64,000 nucleotides of DNA from Myxococcales bacterium (GTDB lineage: Bacteria > Myxococcota > Polyangia > Nannocystales > Nannocystaceae): the NCBI GenBank assembly GCA_016793465.1, contig JAEUJW010000011.1, forward strand, positions 49,141-113,140. The letters are read 5' to 3'. The notes beneath the pieces were generated by a model. That model made no database searches and had not been told where the DNA came from. It saw only the letters and a list, made by a program, of their open reading frames with translations. The position numbers and the translations under genes were made by a program. This document shows positions 41,209 through 52,667 of this stretch, piece by piece (the first letter of the stretch is position 1; every line of letters begins with the position of its first letter).

Positions 41209-43095
41209 TCAGCGCGCTCCGGGCTCGGACTCGTCGAGGTCGTCGGGGTCGTCGCCGGGCTCGCTCGCCGCGGCGGTCTCGTCGAGGTCGTCGGGGTCGT
41301 CGAGGTCGGACTCGGCTGCCGCGGGCGCGGAGGAGTCTTCGAGGTCCTGCTCGACGGCCGCGTCGGCCTCGTCCTCGACCAGGCGCAGGTGCTTCGGGCG
41401 CTCGAGCACGCCGCGCTCCCACAGATGTTCGTCGATGGCCTGCATGAGCGGCTCGGTGGTACGCCGGTCGAGCGCGGAGAGAAAGAAAGTGCGACGTCCG
41501 GCCAGGGCGCGGCGCTCGGCCAGCTCCTCGGGGGCCAGCAGGTCGGCCTTATTGAACACGAGGAGGCGGGGGACGGCGCCGGCGCCGAGCTCGCCGAGGA
41601 TCTTGTCGACGGTGGCCTGGTGCTGCTCGCGGTCGGGGTCGCTGGCGTCGACGACCTCGAGCAGGAGGTCGGCGTCGGCGACCTCCTCGAGGGTGGCGGA
41701 GAACGCCTGCAGCAGCGCCGGGGGCAGGTCGCGGATGAAGCCGACGGTGTCGAGCAGCACGACCTCGTAGTCGCGCGGGAAGCGGATCCTGCGGACGGTG
41801 GGGTCGAGGGTGGCGAACAGCTTCGACTCGGCGAGCACCGCGCTCTGGGTCACCGTGTTCAACAGGCTCGACTTGCCGGCGTTGGTGTAGCCGACGATCG
41901 CGACCACCGGCACGCCGGTGCTGCGGCGCAGCGAGCGGCGCTGGTCGCGGCGGCGACGCAGCTCTTTGAGGCGGCGCTCGAGGTCGTGGATCCGCTCCTT
42001 GGCGCGGCGGCGGTCGATCTCCAGCTTGGTCTCGCCGGGGCCGCGGCCGCCGATGCCGCCGGCGAGGCGGCTCATCGCCGTGCCCTTGCCGATCATGCGC
42101 GGCAGCATGTAGCGCAGCTGGGCCAGCTCGACCTGCAGCTTGCCGTCGGCGCTGGTGGCGTGCTGGGCGAAGATGTCGAGGATCAGGGTGGTGCGGTCGA
42201 TGACCTTCAGGTCGGTGAGGTCGCCGATCTCGCGGGTCTGCGAGGGCGTCAGGTCGGGGTCGCAGATCAGCAGCTCGACGTCCTGCTCGAGCGCCCGCAC
42301 CAGCACGTCGCGCAGCTTGCCCTGGCCGTAGAAGGTGCGCGGGTCGGGGGCCGGGCGGCGCTGGACCGCGACGTCGACGAGGTGGATGCCGGCGGTGCGG
42401 CACAGCTCGCGCAGCTCCTGCTCGCGGGCGGCGTCTCCGGGGTCGCCGCGGTGGACCATGAGGGCCATCGCGCGGGCGCCGGCCTGCTCGGCGCGGGCCC
42501 GGCTGGTCGCGGACACCAGGCTGGCCTCGAGCGTGCGGATGAACTGCACGAAGTCGGTGGGGAGGTCGGACGCGGGCAGCGGCGCGGCGTCGTCGTCGTC
42601 GTCGCGGTGGAGCTCGCCGAGGGCCACGCGGGGGAACGTGCGCACCGCGAAGATGTCCGAGGAGCCAGGCCGCGGCGGGGTCAGCGAGCCGATGTCGACC
42701 AGCACGCCGGCGGGGCCGCGGTGGATCGCGGCCACGAGGTCGAGGCGCAGCTTGGCGAGGTCGGCCAGCTCCTCGCGGTTGAGGGCGTCGTTGACGAGGT
42801 GGGTGACGATCAGGCGGATGCCGCGCAGGCGCCCGCCCTGGCCGCGCACGCGCTGGAACTCGGGCAGCGACAGGCTGTGCGCGTCGCCGAGGATGACCCG
42901 CTGCACGCGGCCGCGGCGGTCGACGAACAGGCCGAGCTGGCGGCCGAGGCCGTGCGCGAGGTCGAGGAGGTCGCGCGCGAGCACCGGCGAGATCACGCGG
43001 TCTGGCGGTATCTCGCGCCTCCCGAGCCGCTGGAGGGCGCGGGACTGGCTGCTCTTCAGGTTCGCGGTGTCGCCGTGGAGGACTTCGCTGCTCAC
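41209..43095 (-). CDS. hflX: GTPase HflX with long N-terminal extension
   Basis: 628 residues from GTG 43095, overlapping the upstream stop (GTGA). The GTPase core has GGRGPGETKLEIDRR, G1 GYTNAGKSS (near 402), G3 DTVG and G4 NKAD. HflX splits stalled or hibernating 70S ribosomes after stress. About 170 extra N-terminal residues (from SPVLARDLLDLAHGL) form the extension seen in HflX of several phyla. The acidic tail has a duplicated DDPDDLDE segment. A degenerate palindrome (42651-42670) lies between extension and core. Confidence 0.93.
   Translation of the reverse strand: MSSEVLHGDTANLKSSQSRALQRLGRREIPPDRVISPVLARDLLDLAHGLGRQLGLFVDRRGRVQRVILGDAHSLSLPEFQRVRGQGGRLRGIRLIVTHLVNDALNREELADLAKLRLDLVAAIHRGPAGVLVDIGSLTPPRPGSSDIFAVRTFPRVALGELHRDDDDDAAPLPASDLPTDFVQFIRTLEASLVSATSRARAEQAGARAMALMVHRGDPGDAAREQELRELCRTAGIHLVDVAVQRRPAPDPRTFYGQGKLRDVLVRALEQDVELLICDPDLTPSQTREIGDLTDLKVIDRTTLILDIFAQHATSADGKLQVELAQLRYMLPRMIGKGTAMSRLAGGIGGRGPGETKLEIDRRRAKERIHDLERRLKELRRRRDQRRSLRRSTGVPVVAIVGYTNAGKSSLLNTVTQSAVLAESKLFATLDPTVRRIRFPRDYEVVLLDTVGFIRDLPPALLQAFSATLEEVADADLLLEVVDASDPDREQHQATVDKILGELGAGAVPRLLVFNKADLLAPEELAERRALAGRRTFFLSALDRRTTEPLMQAIDEHLWERGVLERPKHLRLVEDEADAAVEQDLEDSSAPAAAESDLDDPDDLDETAAASEPGDDPDDLDESEPGAR
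41231..41302 (-). repeat. Duplicated 24-bp segment in the hflX tail
   Basis: tcgtcgaggtcgtcggggtc plus four bases occurs at 41231-41254 and 41279-41302, a 48-bp period. It encodes the two DDPDDLDE acidic segments. Confidence 0.75.
42651..42670 (+). repeat. Degenerate dispersed palindrome in hflX
   Basis: AGATGTCCGAGGAGCCAGGC keeps the left arm. It is not in the common reading frame. Confidence 0.35.
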
Positions 43096-44981
43096 TGGGC
43101 GTCGCCGGTGTCTTCGAGGAGGCGGAGGGCGACCGCGAGGGCCTGCTGGGCGGCGAGCGCGGCCTCCTTGCGGCGGTGCAGGGCGGTCTCGGAGCGGTCG
43201 AGGCTGACGCCGAGCTCGTCGATGTCGGCCAGCGCGCTGGCGATGCGCGAGCCCTGCTCGGCGGCCTCGGCGGCGGCCTTGTCGGCGGCCTCCTGGGCGG
43301 CCGCGGTGAGGCGCTGGATCTCGTTGCGGGCGTTCTCCTCGGCGGCGGCCAGCGCGGCGGTGAGGCGCTGGATCTCGGCGCGGGCGGTCTCCTCGGTGGC
43401 GGCCAGCGTCTGCGTGAGCTGCGAGATCTGCAGGCGGGCGTTCTCCTCGGCGTCGAGCAGCGCCTGGCTCAGGCGGTCCTGCTCCTGCTGCGCCTGCTCG
43501 GCGGCCTCGGCGGCCTCGGCGGTCATCTGCTCGGCGGCGGCGCGGTAGGTCGCGTCCTGGCGGGCCATCTCGCCGCGGTGGGCCTCGGCGGCGGCGGCCA
43601 TGGCGTCGGCGTGGGCCTGCTCGAGGTTGGCCCTGGCGGCGGCGTGCGCGGCCGCGGCGTCGGCGAGGGCCTGGGCGTCGTCCTCGCGGGTCTTGTGCAG
43701 GGTCGCGGTCAGGCCGGCGATCTCGTCGCGGGCGGCGGCGAGGTTGGCCATCTCGCCGGCGAGCTCGTCCTGCAGGCTGAGGATCGACTGCTCGGCGGTG
43801 GCGAGGCGCTGACCGAGGTCGTTGCGCTCGGCCTCGAGGTCGGCGATCGCGGCGGCCTGGCCGGCGAGCCGCGCGCGCAGGTCGGCGACGGTGGCGGCGC
43901 TCTGCTCGGCGGCGGCGGCGGCGCTCTGGCGGGCCGCGGCGAGCTCGGCCTCGGTGTCCTTCAGCTTCTTCTGCGTGACCTCGAGGCGGGTCTTCAGGCC
44001 CTCCTCGCGCTTCAGCGAGGTCTGCATGTCGCGGCGGGCGACCTCGGCGGCCTCGCTGGCCGACAGGCTCTGCTCCTGCGCGCTCAGCAGGTTGGCCTCG
44101 AACTCGCCGGCCTGGGCCTGGAGGTCGCGGATCGACTTCTTGGCGTCGAGGATGGCCCGCTCGCGCGACTCGAGCTGCTCCTTCAGCGCCAGGATCTCGC
44201 GGTTCTTCTGGTTGAGCTGCGACTTCAGCTGCAGCGTCTCGCGCTGGGCCTTGAAGCCGCCGGCGCCGCCGTCGCTGGCCTCGGAGTCGGTGAGCGCCGC
44301 GAGGTCGGGCGACGACAGCCGGCGGCTGCCCGACTCCTCGCCCGAGCGCGCCAGCGGGCCGGACAGGCGCGAGGCGGCCGCGGCGGCCTGCGGGGCCGAG
44401 TGCGAGGCCGCGTGGGCGGTCGGCACGGGGGCGTGCGACTGGTCGAACTTCTCGGCGAACTCGCGGTCCTCGGCGGGCTTCGGCGCGGGCGTCGCGTCCG
44501 CCAGCTCGATCTCGAGGCGCGAGCGCCGACCCGAGGGCTCGTTGCGCGCGGCGCCGAGGTCGGCCCCGGACTGGCGCGCGCCGGGGGCCGGAGCGGCGGG
44601 CTTGGCCTGCAGCGTGAGGTGGTTGCGGACGGCGCCGAGCAGGCGCTCGGGGTCGAGGGGCAGCTTCAGGTAGTGGTCGGCGTGGGTCTTTAAATTGCGG
44701 TGCTGGTCGATGACGTCGTCGCTGGCGTTGGAGGAGTAGAGGACCAGCGGGATCTTGCGGGTGTCGTCGTTGCGCCGGAGCCGGTTGCACACCGAAAATC
44801 CGGTCGTGAGCGGGAGTTCGGCGCGCAGCAGGATGATGTCCGGCGCGGCCTGGCGGGCGACGTTCACCGCCTCGGGTCCGTTCTCCGTCACCGTGAACTC
44901 GAAGCCGTAGGGGGCGAGGAGGTTCTTCAAGGTGGCCGGGGTCTTGCCATCCGCGTCGATGATGAGCGCCGTGAACGTCAC
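43092..44981 (-). CDS. frzS: FrzS-like gliding motility protein (pseudo-receiver plus coiled coil)
   Basis: 629 residues from GTG 44981. Residues 1-125 form a receiver domain in which the phospho-acceptor position reads LLRAELPLTTG, so the Asp is absent, as expected of a pseudo-receiver. The segment QHRNLKTHADHYLKLP closely matches the FrzS receiver of Myxococcus (QHRKLKAHADEY, from memory). A Pro/Ser-rich linker (130-240) leads to a 370-residue coiled coil with internally repeated ENARxEIQRLTAAL units. FrzS is a pole-to-pole dynamic protein of gliding and type IV pilus motility. TAACCT lies 7 nt before the GTG. Confidence 0.82.
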   Translation of the reverse strand: MTFTALIIDADGKTPATLKNLLAPYGFEFTVTENGPEAVNVARQAAPDIILLRAELPLTTGFSVCNRLRRNDDTRKIPLVLYSSNASDDVIDQHRNLKTHADHYLKLPLDPERLLGAVRNHLTLQAKPAAPAPGARQSGADLGAARNEPSGRRSRLEIELADATPAPKPAEDREFAEKFDQSHAPVPTAHAASHSAPQAAAAASRLSGPLARSGEESGSRRLSSPDLAALTDSEASDGGAGGFKAQRETLQLKSQLNQKNREILALKEQLESRERAILDAKKSIRDLQAQAGEFEANLLSAQEQSLSASEAAEVARRDMQTSLKREEGLKTRLEVTQKKLKDTEAELAAARQSAAAAAEQSAATVADLRARLAGQAAAIADLEAERNDLGQRLATAEQSILSLQDELAGEMANLAAARDEIAGLTATLHKTREDDAQALADAAAAHAAARANLEQAHADAMAAAAEAHRGEMARQDATYRAAAEQMTAEAAEAAEQAQQEQDRLSQALLDAEENARLQISQLTQTLAATEETARAEIQRLTAALAAAEENARNEIQRLTAAAQEAADKAAAEAAEQGSRIASALADIDELGVSLDRSETALHRRKEAALAAQQALAVALRLLEDTGDAQ

Positions 44982-45060
44982 GGACCGCAGGTTATCCGGC
45001 CGGCTCCGCTGTGACCAGAGGCCAGCCGCCGCGGGGAAGTTGTAATAACCACGGTTCTAT

Positions 45061-45090
45061 GCCGATGTTTGGCCCTGCGGGCCCATCGGC
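45061..45090 (-). terminator. Terminator-like hairpin after the sigma-54 activator
   Basis: GCCGATG-ttt-GGCCC-tgc-GGGCC-CATCGGC folds into a 12-bp stem with a 3-nt bulge and 3-nt loop, 12 nt past the stop codon. Confidence 0.55.
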
Positions 45091-45102
45091 GCGGTGATGC
45101 GG

Positions 45103-46509
45103 TCAGCCGCGGTCCGGCACGTCGATGCCGTACATGGCGATCCAGCGGCTGATCTGCTTGCGGTCGCGCGCGTAGGCGCGGGCCGTCGCGGTCAGGTTCC
45201 ACTCGTGGGCGACCAGCGCGGCCAGCAGCTCGTCGCGGCTCGGGCGCGGCTTCAGCGGGCCCTGGGCCGCGGGCGTCGGCTCGTGCGGCGGCTCGGCGGC
45301 GGGCAGGGGGCCGGCGGGGGCAGGGGCGGGCGCGGCGTCGACGAGCCAGGCCGGCAGGTCCTCGCGGCGGATCGGCCGCTCGAGGCGGTCGGCGAGCGCG
45401 TGGACCAGGCGGTGCAGGCCGCGGAGGTTGTCGGGCCAGCGCGCGCCGAGGATCGCCGCGGCCGCGGCCGGGGTCAGGGTCGGCGGCTCCGGCGGCGGGA
45501 GCCCGCGGGCGGCGGCCCAGTCGGCGGCGAGGCGGGCGAGCCACGGCAGGATGTCGACGCGGCGGCGGGCGATCGGCGGGAGGGCGACCTCCCACAGCGC
45601 GAGGCGGGCGTAGAGGTCGCGGCGGAAGCGGCCGGCCGCGACCTCGTCGGCGAGCACGCGGTTGGTCGCGGCGATCACCCGCACGTCGACGCGGATCGGG
45701 GCGGTCGCGCCGACCGGCAGGATCTCCCCGGCCTCGATGGCGCGCAGCAGCTTGGGCTGGGCGTCGAGCGGGAGCTCGCCGATCTCGTCGAGCCACAGCG
45801 TGCCGCCCTCGGCCGCGCGGAACAGGCCCGGCTGGGCCGCGGTCGCCCCGGTGAACGCGCCGCGGTGGTGGCCGAACAGCTGCGACTCGACGAGCTGCGG
45901 GCTGAGGGCCGCGCAGTTGAGGGCGACCAGCGGGCCGCGCCGCCCGCTGAGGCGGTGGACCTCGGCGGCGCTGCGCTCCTTGCCGCTGCCGCTCTCGCCG
46001 ATCAGCAGCACCGGCGAGGGGTCGCGGGCGGCCCGCGCGAGGGCTGCCCGAAAGGCCAGGATCGCCAGGGCCTCGCCGGGCACCGCGTCGCGGTCGACCA
46101 GGCCCGGGTCGACGGCCGGCCCGCGGGCGCGCTCGTAGACCGCGAGCACGTCGCCGAGGCGCAGCACCGCGTTGTCGTCGAGCACGCGCGGGAGCTCGCC
46201 GAGCGGCGCGCCGTGCAGGGCCGAGCCGTTGCGCGAGCCGAGGTCGCGGGCGGTGTGGCAGCCGGTGCGGGCGTCCCAGCGCAGCTCGGCGTGGCGGCGC
46301 GAGACCGTCGCGTGGGCGAGGGCGAGGCCGCCGGCCTCGACCTCGCGCCCGAGCACGTGGGTGGCCTCGCCGAGGTCGTAGGCCGCGCGCAGCTGCGGCG
46401 GGTGGACGACGGTCAGGCGGCAGACCAGGCGGCGCGGGCCGGCGGCGGGGGTGCCCTCGCAGGACGCGGTGTCGAGCGGCGGGGTGCTCAAGCGGGGCGA
46501 GTGTCGCAC
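45103..46509 (-). CDS. FHA-domain sigma-54-dependent transcriptional activator
   Basis: 468 residues from GTG 46509; ATG 46599 is an alternative. The N-terminal FHA domain (about 35-115, SRRHAELRW and DLGSRNGS) binds phospho-threonine. The AAA+ domain has Walker A GESGSGKE, the sigma-54 contact GAFTGA and Walker [14 protein letters not shown] Fis-type HTH ends the protein ([19 protein letters not shown]). In myxobacteria such FHA enhancer-binding proteins are controlled by Ser/Thr kinases; the kinase at 47686 is a neighbour. The 14-bp palindrome at 46523 lies just upstream of the GTG. Confidence 0.88.
   Translation of the reverse strand: MRHSPRLSTPPLDTASCEGTPAAGPRRLVCRLTVVHPPQLRAAYDLGEATHVLGREVEAGGLALAHATVSRRHAELRWDARTGCHTARDLGSRNGSALHGAPLGELPRVLDDNAVLRLGDVLAVYERARGPAVDPGLVDRDAVPGEALAILAFRAALARAARDPSPVLLIGESGSGKERSAAEVHRLSGRRGPLVALNCAALSPQLVESQLFGHHRGAFTGATAAQPGLFRAAEGGTLWLDEIGELPLDAQPKLLRAIEAGEILPVGATAPIRVDVRVIAATNRVLADEVAAGRFRRDLYARLALWEVALPPIARRRVDILPWLARLAADWAAARGLPPPEPPTLTPAAAAAILGARWPDNLRGLHRLVHALADRLERPIRREDLPAWLVDAAPAPAPAGPLPAAEPPHEPTPAAQGPLKPRPSRDELLAALVAHEWNLTATARAYARDRKQISRWIAMYGIDVPDRG
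46042..46061 (-). repeat. Degenerate dispersed palindrome in the activator gene
   Basis: The plus strand reads GGCTGCCCGAAAGGCCAGGA. The coding frame L-A-F-R-A-A lines up with L-S-E-R-T-G. Confidence 0.35.
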
Positions 46510-46522
46510 GTGACCGGGACGA

Positions 46523-46536
46523 GTGTCCCGGGACAC
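46523..46536. promoter_or_regulatory. Perfect 14-bp palindrome GTGTCCCGGGACAC
   Basis: It lies in the 212-bp divergent gap, 14 nt before the proposed GTG of the activator. It resembles the core of the dispersed palindrome but could be an autoregulatory operator. Confidence 0.45.
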
Positions 46537-46721
46537 CGGGGCGATCGTCGCGGTCGTCGGCGGGCGCGGGTGGGCCGGGAGACGCGTCCAGACGGGCATG
46601 TCGCCGGCTTTTGCAGCATGCGCGCCGGTGCGCGGACGCGCGGACGTTGATCTCCCTCGGGAATTGTGTCGAGGTCCTGTTGCTGCAAGCTGTGGCGGGC
46701 AGTCAGGAGAGTGGTTTGACA

Positions 46722-47681
46722 ATGCGTACCCGTAGCCTCGTGTCGTTGGTGTTGGCGTGTCTGTCCCTCGCGTCGGTCGGCTGCGACGTCGACGGCGCGG
46801 CGCTCGACGAGGACATCCGTCTCCGCCCCGGCTGGTGCACCCAGTGCGGCGGGATCTACAGCAACGCGGCGATCGTCAACGGCGCGGCGCTGTCGGACAT
46901 CAACCTCGAGGGCGTGTCGACCGGCGGGATCAAGCTGCGCCCGGGCAACAGCGTGTACGGCGAGTTCGTCCTCGACATCGACCCGGTGAACGACCGGTTC
47001 GTCGGCGTCGTCACGGGCGCCGACGAGCTGGCGATCACCGGCGCGCAGTTCGTCGGCGCCAAGATCGTGCTCGAGATGCCGGGCGGCACCGTCATCGACC
47101 TCGAGATCACCCACTACGACGAGGACGTGCAGTCGTGGTCGAAGGGCGGCGCGCGGGTCACCGCCTACCGCGCGCAGTACCTGGGCCCGCAGGGCGTGCC
47201 GACCCCGCTGTGTCCGACCACCGACATCGACAACCAGTGGTTTACGCTGATCGGCGGCGAGATCTACGGCCCGCAGGGCATCACCGCGGCGCCGCGCTCG
47301 CTCACCATCGCCTGCGTCGGCGAGGCCGCGGCCAAGATGAAGCTGCTCGACTTCCACCCCGCGGGCACCCGCGGCGCCACGGTCGCCCAGCGGCAGGCCA
47401 CCCTGCGCATGATCACCGCCGACTACTGCGGGACCGGGCAGTCGTTCACGGCGACCGGCACGCCGGTGGCCTGGCGCGACGCGGACGGGCGGGTCACGCC
47501 GCCGTTCGGCGAGGACGTCATGGAGGCCCTGTGGGACGAACACGGCGCGATCTGCCTCGACACGCCGCGGGTCGTCGCGCGCGGCGATGTGGACGCCGTG
47601 TGCTCGCTGCCGACGTGCGAAGGCATGGCGCTGACCGACGGCGCGACCTGGCGGACCATGACGCCCGCCCACGACGAGTGA
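46722..47681 (+). CDS. Lipoprotein of unknown function
   Basis: 319 residues from ATG 46722, with AGGAGAG about 15 nt upstream. Lipobox ASVGC. The body resembles the ADYC-type myxobacterial lipoproteins: [37 protein letters not shown] and [12 protein letters not shown], with several Cys. No catalytic motif is known to me. It is followed after 4 nt by the kinase gene, so the pair may be a sensor lipoprotein and its kinase. Confidence 0.78.
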   Translation: MRTRSLVSLVLACLSLASVGCDVDGAALDEDIRLRPGWCTQCGGIYSNAAIVNGAALSDINLEGVSTGGIKLRPGNSVYGEFVLDIDPVNDRFVGVVTGADELAITGAQFVGAKIVLEMPGGTVIDLEITHYDEDVQSWSKGGARVTAYRAQYLGPQGVPTPLCPTTDIDNQWFTLIGGEIYGPQGITAAPRSLTIACVGEAAAKMKLLDFHPAGTRGATVAQRQATLRMITADYCGTGQSFTATGTPVAWRDADGRVTPPFGEDVMEALWDEHGAICLDTPRVVARGDVDAVCSLPTCEGMALTDGATWRTMTPAHDE

Positions 47682-47685
47682 GCCC

Positions 47686-50337
<2,652 letters not shown>

Positions 50338-50438
50338 CGGCGGCAGATCCCGGACGTCCGATCCCACCAGGGTTCACGAGCGCCGCGAACGCCCGGCGCC
50401 GCGCCCCCCGCATTTGACAGCGACCCCGTACCCCGCGG

Positions 50439-51200
50439 ATGCTGCGGCGGATGCGCTGCACGGCCGGCGGACGACAGGTGAGGGCGGGTGCCCTCGCCCT
50501 CGCCGTGGTCGCGCTGCTGCCGGGGCTCGCCGCGGCGAGGCGCCCGACCACCGCCGAGCTCGCCGAGGACGGCCTCACCGATCCGCGAGGTCGCCAGCCG
50601 CCGCCGCGCCACCGCCTGCGCCTGGCCATCATGGCCGACTACATCAAGCCGAGCGCCGCGCAGGACAAGCAGGGCAAGGTGCAGCGCTTCCACTACGCGC
50701 CGCTCCTGCTCGACATCGCCTACCAGGTGCAGTTCCTGAAGTACGTGATGGTGCGGCCGAGCCTCGCCGTCGGGGGCAACGTCGCCAACACCAAGCAGGC
50801 CATGCCGGCCGCGCTGCAGCCCGGGATCTTCGCCGGCTACCAGGGCTCCATCCTCGGCGTCGCGCTCGGCTACAGCCACCTGTGGGCGTTCCCCGCGACC
50901 ATCGGCATCGACGACGGCCACTTCGGCCTGGTCCAGCCGGTGCTGCTGAAGAACCACCTGCTGCAGGCCGAGGTCTCGATCACGACCAGGGTCGACCGCG
51001 GCGCGCTGAACTTCGCGATCCGCTACGGCGGGGTCAAGACGCACCTCGTGCACCTCAACATCGACGAGACGCGGTGGAAGGGCGTGCTCACCCTCAGCGC
51101 GGGGTGGTTCTTCGAGCTCGGCAAGCGCCGGCGGAGTCGTCAGCGCCAGCCGCCCGCGCCGGAGGTCGCGCGGACGCCGATCGTGCCGCGCCCGCTGTGA
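50439..51200 (+). CDS. Putative outer-membrane beta-barrel or exported protein
   Basis: 253 residues; ATG 50451 is an alternative start. A signal peptide (ALALAVVALLPGLAAA) precedes alternating polar and hydrophobic strands such as GALNFAIRYGGVKTHLVHLN and a C-terminal VLTLSAGWFFELG, compatible with a small barrel. A basic and Pro-rich tail follows. No family is recognised. TTGACA at 50414 lies in the 101-bp gap upstream, but no good -10 is in register. Confidence 0.65.
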   Translation: MLRRMRCTAGGRQVRAGALALAVVALLPGLAAARRPTTAELAEDGLTDPRGRQPPPRHRLRLAIMADYIKPSAAQDKQGKVQRFHYAPLLLDIAYQVQFLKYVMVRPSLAVGGNVANTKQAMPAALQPGIFAGYQGSILGVALGYSHLWAFPATIGIDDGHFGLVQPVLLKNHLLQAEVSITTRVDRGALNFAIRYGGVKTHLVHLNIDETRWKGVLTLSAGWFFELGKRRRSRQRQPPAPEVARTPIVPRPL

Positions 51201-51235
51201 GCTAACCGGGGTTTTCTCGCCCGGAGGCCCGGGTG

Positions 51236-51241
51236 TAGCAT
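51236..51241 (+). promoter_or_regulatory. Putative -10 hexamer before cbs
   Basis: TAGCAT ends 9 nt before the ATG at 51251 and no Shine-Dalgarno intervenes. A -35 is not evident. Confidence 0.35.
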
Positions 51242-51250
51242 CCCCGCGCC

Positions 51251-52636
51251 ATGCACAAGCCGCTCATGAAGGGGGCCAAGCCCGACGTCGTCGCCGCGAT
51301 CGGCGACACGCCGATCGTCCGCCTCAACCACGTGGTCGACGGTCTGGAGTCCGAGATCTACGTCAAGATGGAGATGCTCAACCCGGCCGGGTCGATGAAG
51401 GACCGGGTCGCGCTGAACATCATCCGCGACGCCGAGGAGCGCGGCATGCTGCAGCCCGGCGGCACCATCGTCGAGGCCACCAGCGGCAACACCGGCGCCG
51501 GCCTGGCGATGGTCGCCGCGACCCGCGGGTACAACTGCATCTTCGTCATGCCCGACAAGATGTCGCGCGAGAAGATCGACACCCTGCGCGCCTACGGGGC
51601 CAAGGTCGTGATCTGCCCGACCGCGGTCGAGCCCAGCGACCCGCGCTCGTACTACAGCGTGTCGCGCCGCATCGTCGAGGAGACCCCCGGGGCCTTCTAC
51701 GCCAACCAGTACCACAACCCCGCCAACCCCGAGGCGCACTACGTCAGCACCGCGCCCGAGATCTGGGAGCAGACCGGCGGCGAGTTCGACGCCTTCGTGT
51801 CCGGCATGGGCACCGGCGGCACGCTGTCCGGCTGCGGCCGCTACTTCAAGGAGCGCAACCCCGCGATCAAGCTGATCGGCGTCGACCCCATCGGCTCGCT
51901 CTACTACGAGTACGTCAAGACCGGCCGCCTGACCAAGCCCTTCAGCTACTACGTCGAGGGCATCGGCGAGGACTTCCTACCGTCGACCATGAACCTCAAC
52001 CTGCTCGACGAGATCGTCCAGGTCGACGACCGCGAGTGCTTCATCATGACCCGCGACCTCGTGCGTCGCGAGGGCATCTTCTGCGGCGGCTCGTGCGGCG
52101 CGGCGGTCGTCGGCGCGGTCAAGTGGGCCCGCACCCAGAAGAAGCCGCACAAGATCCTGGTGCTGATGCCCGACAGCGCCCAGAAGTACCTCAGCAAGAT
52201 TTTTAATGATGAGTGGATGCGCTCCAACGGGTTCTTCGACGAGGACGCCGTGTCCGGCACCGTGGCCCACATCATGAAGCGCAAGCCGCAGCGGGTCATC
52301 ACCGCCGGCAACACCACGACGGTGCGCGAGGCCATCCAGATCCTCAAGGAGCACAACATCAGCCAACTGCCGATCCTCGACGAGCACCAGCGCCACTGCG
52401 GCATCGTCAGCGAGCTCGACCTGCTCAACTACCTCGTGCAGAACGAGGGCCGCCTCGGCGAGCCGCTCAGCGACCTGATCAACAGCGACTACGCGACGGT
52501 GTCGCCGCACACCCGCATCCAGCTGCTAAAGAGCATCTTCAACGATGCCAAGGTCGTGCTGGTCACCGAGGGCGACCGCCTGCTCGGGCTGCTCACCAAG
52601 ATCGACCTGATCGACTACCTCGCCTCCCAGCAGTGA
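51251..52636 (+). CDS. cbs: Cystathionine beta-synthase with C-terminal CBS domains
   Basis: 461 residues. The PLP Lys50 is in NPAGSMKDR, and the PLP phosphate loop TSGNTGAGLA is present. Residues about 335-460 are two CBS domains (ITAGNTTTVREAIQIL, SELDLLNYL) that usually bind adenosyl ligands and regulate activity. The enzyme condenses homocysteine with serine. The downstream gamma-lyase-type enzyme completes reverse transsulfuration to cysteine. It starts without a Shine-Dalgarno. Rare AT-rich codons (ATTTTTAATGAT at about 52199) lie between the two domains. Confidence 0.93.
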   Translation: MHKPLMKGAKPDVVAAIGDTPIVRLNHVVDGLESEIYVKMEMLNPAGSMKDRVALNIIRDAEERGMLQPGGTIVEATSGNTGAGLAMVAATRGYNCIFVMPDKMSREKIDTLRAYGAKVVICPTAVEPSDPRSYYSVSRRIVEETPGAFYANQYHNPANPEAHYVSTAPEIWEQTGGEFDAFVSGMGTGGTLSGCGRYFKERNPAIKLIGVDPIGSLYYEYVKTGRLTKPFSYYVEGIGEDFLPSTMNLNLLDEIVQVDDRECFIMTRDLVRREGIFCGGSCGAAVVGAVKWARTQKKPHKILVLMPDSAQKYLSKIFNDEWMRSNGFFDEDAVSGTVAHIMKRKPQRVITAGNTTTVREAIQILKEHNISQLPILDEHQRHCGIVSELDLLNYLVQNEGRLGEPLSDLINSDYATVSPHTRIQLLKSIFNDAKVVLVTEGDRLLGLLTKIDLIDYLASQQ

Positions 52637-52667
52637 CTCCACGGCCCTCCGGGCCTGACGCGACCCC

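Noticed and set aside
46716..46721. TTGACA immediately before the lipoprotein ATG at 46722
   Set aside because: A -35 here would put transcription inside the gene. A Shine-Dalgarno-like AGGAGAG upstream suggests a normal leader.
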